A DNA stretch of 64,000 nt, from assembly GCA_025602905.1 (NCBI GenBank), contig JAHLKI010000030.1:186001-250000 (forward strand). The letters are read 5' to 3'. Every line of letters begins with the position of its first letter. The stretch's first letter is position 1. Both the position numbers and the translations under genes were made by a program. Positions 9,388 through 21,095 of the stretch are shown here, one piece after another. The notes beneath the pieces were generated by a model. The model did not search any database. It was not told the origin of the DNA and saw only the letters and a program-made list of their open reading frames with translations. This stretch comes from Phlyctochytrium arcticum. Taxonomy: Eukaryota > Chytridiomycota > Chytridiomycetes > Chytridiales > Chytridiaceae.

Positions 9388-12300
9388 ATGTTGTCTCGCA
9401 TCTGGGGATCTTCCAACAACCAGAATCATTCATCGAGCAGGACTGAAGCTACCACATCTGCTTCTCGTGCGGCTACAAGTGTCATCTCGAGACGAGGATC
9501 TATTAGGGATTCCCGAGCAACAAACGCATCGTCTGCATCAAAACGCGTCGTGAGTACGGCATCTGTTGCTGGCTCGCTTCTGAACCACCACCCAACGACG
9601 TCGTCCGCCCCCCACCAACAGTCGTCTCGGCCGGCTTCGGCCGCCGCCGCCGACGCCGTGAAAAAGGTCGCCGAATCCATATCGCGTTCGGCTCGAGGCG
9701 GTGGGTGTGCAGCCGGCCCCGGAGCTGATTTGGTGGATGACGAGACGGTGAGAGACATGGCTGCCGCTGCTACTCCCTCCTTGCTGGCCGCAATGGGCTC
9801 GCGCCGGCCTAGCTCAAGTTCTCCAGCACTGGCCAACCGCTTATCCCACCCCCGCGCTCCACCCACGCCCAACCCAATTACATCCCCGATGAGCTATAGT
9901 ACTGATAATCTATCGTCGCGGAACAAACCGCCATTAATGTCTGACTCGGGACGATCTTCTTCGGCCATGACGTCAAACGAAGCATTACGCCTTTCATTAC
10001 CCCCGAATGTGCTTTTAGTCGACCAATCCTACTTTTCCCGCACACCCCCAAATTCACGAAAGGGCAGTCTCGTCGCTGACCCCTCTTCTCCGCGTCGGCC
10101 CTCTTTACCCCGCGACGAACCTCGTGCATCCCTCTGTGGTACATTTATCGTTCACTGCCAAGAATTCGTCGTCCCCCTACTGGACAAGACCGGATATTTA
10201 CCCATGGACCGGCGCTGTACGAGAAATGTATTCGGCAACCCCCGAGCAGCCCGCGGTGCCCTACTCCTCATCCCGGGATTTGCGTCCAACCGCCGTATGT
10301 TTCATTTAGGCGGTGGGGTCGGGAAATCCGGGCCGTGCTTTTCGGAATTTTTGGCCAAACGCGGGTTTGATGTCTACTCGGTGGATTTACGGGGGACGTC
10401 CGAGGCTCTTGAATTAGGGGCTCGGCGGGCGGCTAGTATGCGTGAGGTGGGTTTAACATACCATTACTTTTGGCAGGTGGAAGTTTAATTAATCCTTTTG
10501 GTAGTATGTGGAAGTGGATATACCCAGTGCGATCGCGTTTGTCAAAAAGCATGGAGGATACGATAAAGTCTATCTGATTGGTCACAGGTCAGCGTTGTTA
10601 TTATTATACATATTGCATGGCTCTGGAAATTCTAATGTTTTGCGCGATAGTATGGGTGGAGCATTATCGTGTGCAGTCGCCGGACACCTTCCCAATGATG
10701 TAGCCGGGGTCGTTCACGTAAGTTCCCTATCTGCTACATATATAGATCCTCATCATATAACGTTTTGGATTAGCTGGCTGGATTGTACCATTACACTCTC
10801 CCGGGCCTCAGCGAAGTCATTGAAGTGTATAAAGCCTTTTGTCCGGGCCCCATCAAGACTGTGATTGGTGCATCGACAGGATTGGCGGCTCGGTCCATGA
10901 ATGCCGTCTTTTCACCATTCGTGAATGGACTCTTGTATTTACTGGGTGCCAACTCGAAAAAATCCGATGCTGTCCTTGACCAACAACCGGACATGACCGA
11001 TAAGCTTGATTCCCCAACCGAATCCAGCTCATTGATACCCAAACCACCCTCAGCTCTAACAACCCACAACTCTGAATCCCAACTCTTGACTTACCTCCGC
11101 CATCTCATGATTCATCTCAAGCGGCAGCCCATCCCCCTGCGCACGGGTCTGTCCACCATTAAATTTTTCCGCAACTTTGTGCCGCTGAGAATTGAAAGAG
11201 CGATTATGAATGCCGTGTATCCGAGCCCGTGGGTGCCTAATTCTGTCGAGGATCCGTGGGGGTTGATGGAAGCCTCAGTGGAGAGTCCGTCCATTGGGGT
11301 GTATCTGAGTATTGCGCAGATGGCCATTCATCATGAATTTTGTGAGTATATTTGGAGTCCATGTTTACTGGAGAGTGGAATGTGTACTAATTTGGATTTT
11401 TGGATAGATAATAATTGGGTCATGAGCAGTTCGAGTCATAGGGCCGATGTGGTTTCGGAGGATGTAGATATGTCAGACCAGAGCCTGAATGGTTCAAAAT
11501 CAGTTTCGGCCGAGACTTTGTCCGAGAATGTTGATACAATGCTGAAAAAGGCCAGTGTCGATCCATTGGCAGTAGCTGCTGAGCGCGGGTGTCCCCCTCC
11601 TCCAGCAGGTCGAAACGGAGATTTGAATGGTGGATCAGTGGACTCATTAAAGGAGAATGGGTCACCGCCCTTACCGCGCCGCCGGAAATCCTCATCTGCA
11701 GCGGCGGCATCTGCTGCAGCGGATGATGACGATACCCCACCCTGGTCATCCTGGAACGAATTAACCCCCTACCTCTCCAAATTCGAAAAACTGGAACACC
11801 TCCCCCTCTTTTTCTGTTACGCCAATGCGGACGGCGTGATCAGAGTCAAAGACAGTATGGCCGGATACCAGCGTTCCGGAAGTCGGTGGAAGGATATTGT
11901 CACGTATAAAAGTAGTGGGGAAGAGTCACCTGTGCGTCAAGGACCGAGTCGAGGTGGGAGTACGGAGAGTCTGGATGTGGAGATTGCTTCGGAGCGCCGG
12001 AAGGAGATTGTGGAAGGGTTGAAGTTGAAGGTTGAGCAGGTTGCTGAGACGTTGTTGGATGGAGAGCCCCATTTGGCCCATGCTGATAATGATGATGCTG
12101 ATGATGAAGACAGACCATTGTCGGGCGGCAAGAAGGTGCGGTTTTCGGCTTTTGGGGATTCATCGGATGAGGAAGATGAAGAGTATGATGATCAGCTCAA
12201 GGAGTTACCCAAGGCGTTGAACTCTCAGCCTACGTCCAATGGCGGATCCACCGAAAGCGTACCCTCGGAGAAAACTACGAATGGAGCAGCACCTTCCTTT

Positions 12301-12585
12301 TCCCCACCAGCCATGCGCCCGAACCGCTCCTACTCCTCGGCCAACCTTCCCTCCCTCCACCTCCACAACCTTCCTCCAGCCTCGGCCTCCCTTTCCAACC
12401 CCCCACCGGCCTCACCCAACCTGTTTCGCCAATTTGCGATTGAGCCTGGGTACAGTTATGGCCATGTGGATATTCTGGGGGGCGTGCATGCTGAGCGCAT
12501 GTGGGAGAAAATCTCGAGTTGGCTTGCGGGCACTGAGGAACGAGTGAGAGAGTGGAAGACTTGGCGGCGGTATTCGGCTCGTTAA
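9388..12585 (+). CDS. Large alpha/beta-hydrolase (lipase-like) with long inserts
   Basis: Putative serine hydrolase or lipase; substrate unknown. Exons 9388-10446, 10505-10587, 10651-10717, 10774-11341 and 11408-12585 give 984 residues. The first 240 residues are Ser/Thr/Arg-rich and low-complexity. The hydrolase core has GALLLIPGFASNRRMFHLGG (oxyanion region), DVYSVDLRGTSEA and the nucleophile elbow YLIGHSMGGALS (Ser about 381, joined across the 10588-10650 intron). A likely acid is in FFCYANADGVIRV (about 733) and a likely catalytic His in YSYGHVDILGG (about 944). About 350 residues, much of it acidic and Ser-rich, separate Ser from Asp, far more than in a minimal hydrolase. The intron 11342-11407 is 66 bp with no in-frame stop, so a version retaining 22 residues is also readable. 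HHEF-YNNW continuity favours removal. Confidence 0.85.
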
Positions 12586-13187
12586 TGGAGAGAGACATTT
12601 GGACATTACTCTTCCTACTTTGATTATCTTTTACTTTTATTTTCTTTATCTTTTTCTATAGTTCTATGAACCATTTTACTTTCTGACCTCCTTATAATTT
12701 GAATATCGCTGTCTATCCAAGCCAAGATCAGACGTGTTTCCCGCGCATCTCCAACATCCCAAACACTATAATACGATAAGCTTCCATCAAGGATTAACCT
12801 TGAATGAAAGAATGAATAACAGTTCTTTTGCACAAATGTAAAAAGGAAAAAGCTACTAAGAATAGCTCTAATGGCCGCAATGCACCGCAAGGTCCCCAAC
12901 CCTAGCCGCACTGTGGGCGTATGGAGCAGCGAGCGTCACTTTTTGCTTGAAACACTTTTTTCCCAACCATTCTTTTTTTTTCCTTGTAGTTTTTACTTTT
13001 CTATCGGTCTTGGCTTGAGGAGATATCCTACGGATAGTTTACTGTATATCAGTGTACATAGGAAGTGGACGGTGGAATAGTGGTTGGACCGACTGCATCA
13101 ATTAGAACATCAACGCTGTGACAAACGACGGAGACAACGAGACGACAAAACGGACGACAAACGGTGTAAAGCAGTAGCAAGCGTTTG
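12586..13187. other. Intergenic region
   Basis: Nothing gene-like. Contains T-rich terminator-like sequence just after 12600 and presumably the promoter of the Sel1-repeat gene. Confidence 0.4.
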
Positions 13188-16100
13188 ATGGGGGCCAGTA
13201 ACCGCCAGAATCGTCGTCCACCGCAACCTTTGCCGTCGTCGCCGGGTGGTGGTGGGCAGCAGCAGGACATGTCGCAACAACATGACCTTGCATTCCAGCA
13301 GCAGCAACACCTCCACTACCAGCACCAAAACCACCACCACCACCAGCAGCAACAACGGTCCTCGCAACACCGGGAAATCCAGCATAGGGAGCATAGAGAG
13401 AGTCAGCAGCATATTAGTAGTAGTGGTAGTAGCCCACAACGACACCAAAACCGGCATTCCGTTGCGTTTACCGGTCCGCAATTCCACCAGAATTACACTC
13501 AGAATCACCGGAGTCAGCAGCAGAATCTCCCTCCGGGAACCTCGCAGCAGCAGCAGCAACACCCGATGCAACAGCAAATGTCGTATGAAAAATCGCCAAA
13601 GTCGTCGTCGCCGTCGTCGTCGCCGCGGCGCCAGTCCATGGGTTTTGTCGGTGGAGCACGTTTCGTTGGTGGTCAAAGCCCGCCTTCCTTCCAGCATCCC
13701 CAAAACCAGAACCACCACCCTCGTCTCCATCCCCCTCCTCCCCAGAACCACCACCACCACTCCCAACGCACTCATAGCAGCGGAAGTTCGTCCGAGGGAT
13801 TCCAGAAGCTGCCGCCCCCTCAGCATCGCTACTCCTCCGGGTTTCCCCAGAACCAGCAGCAACCTCTTCTTCCACCTCGAGAACAGCAGCAGCAGCAGCA
13901 GCAACAGCAACGATCAAACCCAGCCAAGCGTCTGTCGCAAATGCCAGTTGCCACCCCTCCCGCCGCGGTCGTCGGGGCTACTCCCACCCCCATTCCGACT
14001 GGCAGTTCCACCATACCGGCTACCACCAAAATAGGTGCTGCCTCATCAGCACCCACCAACGGACTCGAAGGAGGAGGACCGGCCCGGGCAACGAAAACGG
14101 CTGCTATCGAGCGCTGGTTGCGAGATACTCCGTTGCCCCCCAATATCACCACTGGACCGTCGGTGAGTTATTCTATTTATTTCTGGTAAAAAGTAAAACA
14201 AAATTGCTAATGTATGTACATTCCAGTCAGCCGATAGACGACGATCTCGCAGCTTTTCGACCGAACTGGCTTCTCATGCCCCCATCATGGTAGAAAAAAT
14301 GTCTACAGCGGCAGGAAATGTTGGCGAGGATCCATGTTTGGCCAGCCCTAGCTCGCGCCCGATGGTCGCACCCATCAGATTGCCCGAGGTAAGGTTGAGT
14401 GACGTGCGGTGTTCCCTGGCAAAAAGACTGACATGTCAAAATTATCATGACATTCCAGCGACATATGAGCGAGTCGCAACTCCTCACCACCAACGGACAT
14501 ATGACGGCGAGTTTCTTGGCTTCTCCCCGAACCAGCATTGATGCTCCTCCACATCATCATGCACCACAACCAATTGCTCCAGGTCGGTCCGACAAGCATC
14601 CGCACCGTTCGACATCCCGTCCCGGCGCGACTGTTGACATTGTCCCCCAGTCACCACTCATAAAGTCGTCGGAAAAACAATCTCCATCCACAGCAGAGGA
14701 AGACGAGAAACCGTTGGGCTTATCTTCATCTGCCGCCGCGCGTGCCTCTATATTATTACATCCGGATGTGGTCAAAGGAGATGGGGCATTGGGTATAGCT
14801 GCGGCTGCCGAAAACATTGCTGCCCAGTTGGACCGCCGGGAAGAGCGTCGGGAGCGACGCAAGTCGACGGCCCCAGCTACTGTCGCTGCGGCACCAGTCC
14901 CTGCTCCAGTGTCTGCTCCTGCTCCAACGCAGACTCAGAGCGCTACGAATACCATCAAGCCGGGTAGAACACGGCCAATGCCACAGCCGCCTGCTGTCGT
15001 CATGCCGGCTGTTAATGGCCTCGCCGCACCCGTCTCGGACGGAAAGGCGACCTATTCCCCCCTCAAAGAGATTGCGCCATCTTTTCGGGGTCACAATGGT
15101 CAGAGAACCTCTAGCGATGCGGAATCCATCATGGACGGCCGGCAAATGCTGGGCAAAGACTATGCCGAATCAACCAACTCGAATGGCTCTGATTTCATCT
15201 CTCCCAAAGTGCTACTGACTCGTCCCCACCATCGCGAATCCTTGATTCCATCGGGCGCCTCTTCTGTGAATGACAATAGCTCTGAATCCGGCATCTCGTT
15301 TGGTGGCGAAAGCGCTACTTTGGATGGAGTCTCTTCAGACGTCGAATCAGATTTGGGTTCCATGGCCTCCTCCGCCATGGCCGGCGCGCCCTTGATTGAG
15401 CGTATGGAAATCATGAAGCAACGCACGAAACGCGCCAAGGACAAGCAACAATCCTTTGAGGCCTGTCGTTTCATTATTGACAATGTTCAGTATCTGGAAA
15501 AAGCCGAGCAAAAACCCTATTGCGAGTTGGCCATCAAGCAATTGAAGAAACTCTCCATTACGGGGATCGTGGATGCTCAGTACTTGCTCGCCAATCTCTA
15601 TATTTCCGGGATTCCGGGATTCCAGGATAAGCATAAACCAGATTATACCAAGGCTTTCAACCTCTACCTGTCGGCCTCCAAAAAGGACCATTCGGAAGCC
15701 CTCTTTCACGTCGGTCTGTGCTACGAGCAGGGTGCGGGTGTCGGTCAAAGCAATGCTCGCGCCCTCCATAATTACCGGAAAGCCGCTGTGAGCAATCACC
15801 CCGGCGCCATGTTCCGTCTCGGCATGTCATTACTCAAAGGCGAACTGGGTCAAAACAAACACCCCCGTGACGGCGTCAAATGGCTCAAATTGGCCGCCAA
15901 GTACGCGACCGAAAAATACCCTCAGGCATTATACGAATTGGCCCTTTTGCATGATCGCGGAGTGCATAATGTCGTATGGCCTGATCACGACTATTTGGTG
16001 GAATTGTTGACACAGGGTGCGGCTTTGGGCCATGGTGGCAGTCAATTTAAATTGGGGGAAGCGTACGAGTATGGCAATTATGAGGTCACGATTGATGCTG

Positions 16101-16694
16101 GGCGGAGTGTGTATTATTATTCGCTGGCGGCTGCTAATGGGAGTTTGGAGGTAAGAATTCCTCTCTTTACTACTTTCTTTTACACCCACAAAATACTCAC
16201 CTTTTCTCCCATAGGCCATGTTTGAATTAGGAGGCTGGTACTTGACAGGCGCCGACGACCCTAAAACCGATTTCCACCTCATCCAATCCGACACAGAAGC
16301 CCACCGATGGGTCTCTCTAGCCGCCGACGGTGGTCTCCCCAAAGCCATGTTTGCCATGGGCTATTTCTGCGAAATGGGCATTGGCACGGGCGACAAGAAT
16401 ATGGATGCGGCTGTTCAGTGGTACCGGTCTGCAGCGGCTGAGGGTGACACTAAAGCCAAAAAGAAACTGGAAGAGTTGGGCGTGACGGTACCTGCAGCTT
16501 TATCCAGTCCCAAAAACAAAATTAGGGAAGGGTCTATGGTCGGAAGTACTGTTTCGACTGCTGTTGGTGCTAAATCGGATACGACCATCACATCCATGTC
16601 AAGGGATATCCCCACCCCGGCCGATACAATCGCGGCAGCTCGGAGTGGACCCAATGGCAAGAAAAAGGATAAAAAGGGGTGTATCGTCATGTAA
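13188..16694 (+). CDS. Sel1-repeat protein with CaaX box (SKT5/Chs4-type chitin synthase regulator)
   Basis: By family, Sel1-repeat proteins of this kind activate and localise chitin synthase at the cell cortex. Exons 13188-14162, 14227-14388, 14459-16150 and 16215-16694 encode 1,102 residues. The N-terminal third is extremely Gln/His/Pro-rich, with many CAG-type runs. From about residue 745 come tandem Sel1 repeats of the A..YLA.LY.sG form: DAQYLLANLYISG, ALFHVGLCYEQGAGV, GAMFRLGMSLLKGELG, QALYELALLHDRGV, GSQFKLGEAYEYG, AMFELGGWYLTG and AMFAMGYFCEMGIG. The protein ends KKDKKGCIVM, a farnesylation-type CaaX box, as in yeast Chs4. The first ATG (13188) was chosen; an upstream in-frame TTG is not used. 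Assignment to the SKT5/Chs4 group is by architecture. Confidence 0.9.
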
Positions 16695-17066
16695 ACGCCA
16701 ACAATTCCCTTCTCACACACAACAGCAACTCTCTCTCATCCCTCATTAATATCTCTCTGGCGTATATACAACCATTTTCCTCTTACTTTTTTCTTTCTCT
16801 TCTTATCACGGCGTAAGCGTAATGAAATGTGCACAATATATAGCGCTCTTATATTATGTATTCCCCCCCGCCCTCGTCGTTTTGTTTTTTTTCCTGTTTT
16901 CGATTTAGATTATTATAATGGTGTGGTGGTGTATTGCGATTATCGTAGTCTTTGATGTCCCTCGAGTATTGGATCTGCAAATTTGGGCTGTGGGTGGGGA
17001 AGTCATCCAACGCGAAAAACTATAAAAGCCCAAATTCTCCCACCCAACCAGAATTTCAATATTGCA
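16695..17066. other. Intergenic region with TATA-like element
   Basis: No gene. A good TATA-like sequence (ACTATAAAAGCC, about 17020-17032) lies roughly 35 bp before the ATG of the broken small gene that follows. Confidence 0.4.
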
Positions 17067-17363
17067 ATGATGTCCACGCAAGACCCAGACACGCCTCCTG
17101 GAATATCCACCTAAATCACACCAACTACACAAGTCTCGCATGAGCCCACCCCCATCAAATCCCCCAAAACCCCATACGAATCCTGGGGCCGAACACCTTG
17201 AAAAGAGACATCACGCATACCCAAGTTCTACTACCAGTACCTTGGCTACGCCGACGAAAAGGCGTATGATCAGGCCATGTTGGAGGAGGAGTTTCCCGAG
17301 GATGAGACTTATGGCCCAGAATACGATGAGACGGCCCGGGAGTGGGAGGAATTTGAAGGCTAA
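17067..17363 (+). pseudogene. Broken copy of a small acidic protein (FYQYLGYAD family)
   Basis: One reading frame runs from ATG ATG TCC (about 17067) to the TAA at about 17361, but with an in-frame TAA (after PPGIST) and TGA (after ESWGRTP). Translating through gives KFYYQYLGYADEKAYDQAML, then EEEFPEDETYGPEYDETAREWEEFEG. This clearly resembles the intact gene at 21096-21428 (GFYQYLGYADKEAHDQEFFD...). The start has a TATA-like element upstream, as the intact copy does. Two stops without any frameshift suggest a recently silenced paralogue. The family is unknown to me. Confidence 0.55.
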
Positions 17364-17987
17364 ATATGGCAAAGTGTGAGAAGTGTTGCGAGGCGCATGA
17401 AGCGACGGCCACTGAATAACAGTAGGCAATGGATGGTGTTGGGAAAAACTAGGACAGAGAGGGCGTGCTGGGATGGGAAGCATGCCCACTCTGATTGGAA
17501 AATACCATCTTTTAAACTCAACCAGACTGTTAGTTTTCCCATCAATCTAATCAGTTGGACTTGGTCTCACCATCCCAATTCATACTTTTACGCACCTTAA
17601 CGCAATTTAAGATCCCTTCTAAATGCCCATGTAGGGGGAAACCATTCCTTTGAAGCGATGTGACGTCCAGGATGGTAAATCTAGGGTGTCTACAAGTAAT
17701 GATAAGAATGATACAGAATCTCCTAGGAGCGAAGATTACTCTTGAGCAACTAGAAAATCGCAATGCAAACGCTAGATCTGCTTTTCCCAGAAGTATGCGT
17801 ACAGGCGCAAAAGAAAGTGACATAAGATAGCTAAAAGCTAGACTAACTAAATAATGCAAAATGTGGCGAAATAAAGGACACTGCGGGACGAGAAAATACG
17901 CCGGAAAGGTACGCCAAATGTTGAGTTGGAGTAACAGAGGTAAAAGTGGGCAAGGATCGTACTGCGGTAAGACGGATGATCTAAGTA

Positions 17988-18278
17988 TTAATCCATCGAC
18001 TTTGTGTGTGGTCCTAGTGAGACAGTGACATATTCTACAACATAGTTGGGGTCGGCGGCTTCATCATCTACATATGTTACGGTATCTTCGTCGTCAGAGT
18101 AGGAAGTCGGGGCCAGTGTCGCATCCAAGTTAAGCCAGATCACTCTGTCATCTTGAGTTTGTAGTTGCCACCAAAAGACATTGGAGGCGACAATACCGAC
18201 GTCTGCCAACTTTTGCCGCTGCTCGCTTTGCAGGAAGAGTAAGTTGCGAAATGTGGACTTTTTCAAGACCGCTGGCAT
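17988..18278 (-). other. Open frame downstream of the Merlin-type transposase
   Basis: A 96-residue minus-strand frame, MPAVLKKSTFRNLLFLQSEQ then VFWWQLQTQDDRVIWLNLDA, ending in an acidic tail (YSDDEDTVTYVDDE). It may be the far C-terminal part of the mobile-element protein or an independent relic. There is no recognised domain. Confidence 0.25.
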
Positions 18279-18290
18279 CTCGCCAAACGC

Positions 18291-18487
18291 TATTGTCTCG
18301 ATGGTTCAGTATTTCTGGAATTCCTGCAACAGATCCATCCATCCCATCTTGTACGTCAGTCGGATTACTAGACATGGCTGCTAGCAGATCCAGGGATGCT
18401 GCGTTCGAATTCGTAGGTGTTTGTCAATGCTGCTTGTTCTAAGTGGTCTGTGGTGCTACCATATTGTCTCGATGGTTCGGTATTTCT
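18291..18487. repeat. 26-bp direct repeat, 171 bp apart
   Basis: TATTGTCTCGATGGTTC plus RGTATTTCT occurs at 18291-18316 and again at 18462-18487, one base different. The spacing of 171 bp is a multiple of three. Both copies fall in the C-terminal coding tail of the transposase region, so this looks like an internal duplication. Confidence 0.6.
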
Positions 18488-19265
18488 ACCGCCAACAGCC
18501 TCGTAGGTCAACTCCTTGCCATGAAATTCGCGGATGTGTTCAACTAGTATGGCCAAGGCCGTTCCACCTAGAGTCTTGTGTTGGGGTAGGTACTTTCGGC
18601 GCCACATGAATTCTCATATGGGTAACCTTCGAATAGGGCCTTACGGGTTCCATTTCGGGGCATTGCGCCCTTTCCAACTCGCCAGTTCGATTCTATATTC
18701 TGGGTATGTACACCAGATTCCGGGTGGACGAAGTTTTCGGAATGATTGACCGTCTCATGTTGGTAGCCCAACTGTTCGAGCCGTGCGGTAACATAGCCTT
18801 TCCACATATCACTATAGATGGTGGTCCCGAGGGCAATCTTTCTCCAGATGACATAGATCAATGTCTCCGCATCCCTTTTCTTCACCGGGACCATGAACAG
18901 ATTTTTGAGATTTCCTCTTTCGATTCCGCCGAATACCCATTGCCCGTCCACTCTGCGTCCTCGGTTATATTTTCGTTTCCCAAACTTCGACTCATCAATT
19001 TCAACAATGGTGCGCAGGCCCCCAATTTGCGCCTCTCCGTCAACTCTGCTGATATTGGGGTCATGTTGGAGGGCCGCCCTGCAGATTTCTCTGCAGAAAT
19101 TGTACCAGTCAACGCTCAAATGCGGACTCGCGTTTGTTTTGGCTACTAGCTGGGATTCTCCACTAGCCCAGGACCACATTATCGAGAGCGCTTGCTGAAG
19201 CGTGAGCTTTGCCGATTCAAAAAACGTCCCTTTACGGATATACACGGTTTTTCTACAATTGTCGG
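18368..19265 (-). pseudogene. Merlin-type (ISXO2/IS1595-fold) DDE transposase, frameshifted
   Basis: Minus-strand frame 19245-18568 reads VYIRKGTFFESAKLTLQQAL, then DWYNFCREICRAAL, GLRTIVEIDESKFGKRKYNR (first catalytic Asp), VIWRKIALGTTIYSDMWKGY (second Asp) and HTQNIESNWRVGKGAMPR (catalytic Glu region). This is the DDE_Tnp_ISXO2 signature of eukaryotic Merlin elements. At about 18607 the frame jumps: the family's expected EFMWRRKYLPQHKT continues in another frame (18607-18368). The junction GAGAATTC where GAATTC is expected points to a 2-bp insertion. The residual N-terminus upstream of 19245 has stops in all frames. The element is therefore inactive unless this is a sequencing error. I could not define its terminal inverted repeats. 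It abuts a broken Helitron-like helicase (19617 onward), suggesting nested insertion. Confidence 0.78.
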
Positions 19266-19616
19266 GTTTGGCGTTATGGGTACGCTTGTGTAGTGGCCGA
19301 AACTACGGACTCGAATAAGAACACTCCTCGACTGACTGTTCAGAGTATATGTATTCAAGACAAGTTGGATCAAGCCTTGGTCCATGCAGATTTTAGCTTC
19401 GAGTGCTGCCACGTAGCTGGAGTTGGACAGCCAATCTTTGGTTACGGTATGGTGGCGTCCTTCACAAACGGACGTCCTTCAGGTGCCCTAGAGGTCTTGG
19501 AATGTCTGGATGGCTCGTTTAAGCTGGCCTCCTCGAAAGCCTCTTCAGGTTGAAGTTTCGATTTCCAGGAAATGGGCCACCCGTTGATAAAGAAACAATA
19601 ACCACTTGTTGATCGG

Positions 19617-20430
19617 CTAGTGGATAAACAACCAGGACTTGCCCGTGCCAGCGGTGCCGCGGACAATGAGTTGGTGAGGGGTCAAATCACGTCCGGTACC
19701 GCAGACCTTCCGCTCGTAATATTGACAAATAATTTTGTGGGCCCTCTTCTGCTCCTCATTCAACTGCGAGACGTACTGGGCGGGGTTGTCGTCAGGTTGG
19801 GGGTTGACGATGGGCAGATTTAGTTCTCGGCGTTCTTGTTCCATATGGGTAGGCAAAAAGGAAGTAAGGTCGCAGTCTGCAGGAAAAGAGGCACGACCGG
19901 TCGACCAGTCGACATCCACATTCTGCGCCCGCCGACTGATAGGGTCCTCCTCCAACAATGGATTTTTCGGCCCTCTCTTGGACAGAAGCATCCATTCTTC
20001 TTGTCCCACTCGCCTGTCTTCCCGGTCATTTTGGTACTCGGCGTAGTCTGCGTCCGCGAATCCAGGCGGACTTCTATTTGTTTCCGAATATTTCCCGGAA
20101 GCGACGCATTGCCCAACCTGCATCCATAGCTGCTTCAATGTCATCTCGGTCTTTGTAAACATTTTATAAGCATAAATCTCGATGATGGCATCCCGAGGTA
20201 CATACCATTCAAGATTGCCCTCTTCATAGCTTGCTTGTACTTTGCTGCTACGAGGGTGCGAGGACTGGTTTTTCGCAACAACTTCTCCAATTCGTCCAGG
20301 TCCTTAGTTTCCCCGATCAGATAGAAATCGTCAACGAAGAATGCTATGGCCAGCTTTTTCCTCAAGGCTTGAACGATCTGACTGGGAGTAGCACATAGGT
20401 GTTCAATTTCGGCAGCCCTAGTCTCCATTT
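19617..20430 (-). pseudogene. Truncated Helitron-like (PIF1-type) helicase fragment
   Basis: The minus-strand frame from about 20162 reads SPPGFADADYAEYQNDREDR, GQEEWMLLSKRGP, then VSQLNEEQKRAHKIICQYYE and the Walker A stretch QLIVRGTAGTGKSW, and stops four residues later. The LN.EQ..A...I and RG.AGTGKS motifs are those of PIF1/RRM3-type helicases carried by Helitron transposons and related elements. All later helicase motifs are absent. A second frame (20428-20141: VQALRKKLAIAFFVDDFYLI...) joins upstream and may be an earlier exon, with a donor-like GTATGT near 20205. The break at about 19620 coincides with the start of sequence belonging to the Merlin-type element. Confidence 0.65.
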
Positions 20431-21095
20431 TTCAGATGTCCGCGATGCTGACTGTTTCAACGGGCGTTTGAAACTAGATGGCAGCTGCTTCACACCTCAG
20501 TAAGGCACACACTTTGACTGTCTTCGAAGCTAGATCGTTTGTGATTGAGGCTGAAACCGGACTCCAATGCCAAATTCTGCAACTCCTTGAAGGCGCCATC
20601 TTGGCAAGGACCTTGCGGCATGGGCCAGGCTGATGCCCACGGTTCATTCCTGCGCTTCATCCATCCTTCCGAATCTTTCGGGATGAAAGTTGAAAGATTG
20701 CCTGGAAACCACCCCCCAGGACCACCCCCAGATCTGAGCAAGTGGCTATGTTATTCATTTGTGACCTGAGTCGGAGTTGACCAAAAGCTGTCAAAAACCT
20801 GTCAAATCTCTCACCGTGTTCCCCCTTTCCGCGAACCAAAAACTGAACGGAAAAAAGAAAACCCTGTCAAATACTGGATTGACAGTGCGTCTCCACAGAC
20901 TCCAAGGCTGAGTCCAAGCCCTCCAGGCGGAGAAGTGCCGGGAGATGCTGGAATGTGGGGAAGTCACTGGGGAAGTCAAGGAGATGCACTATAGAAGCAG
21001 CCTGTCAGTCGATCTCCCCCCCAAGATTCTCCCTCCCCAAAACTAAAGCAATGTCCAAGCAAGATACGACGACGTAAGACCAAACTACCGCCACC
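20431..21095. other. Spacer with possible transposon remnant
   Basis: A minus-strand stretch (AFKELQNLALESGFSLNHKR, about 20510-20600) vaguely resembles the N-terminus of MULE/FAR1-type transposases but is too short to call. A TATA-like CACTATAGAAG lies near 20986. Confidence 0.25.

Noticed and set aside
13110..13910. 266-residue minus-strand ORF opposite the Sel1-repeat gene
   Set aside because: Leu/Arg-rich shadow of the CAG/CAC-rich Gln/His-coding exon; it has no independent evidence.
20490..20741. Possible MULE/FAR1-type N-terminal fragment on the minus strand
   Set aside because: Only about 30 residues resemble the family and there are no adjacent catalytic motifs.
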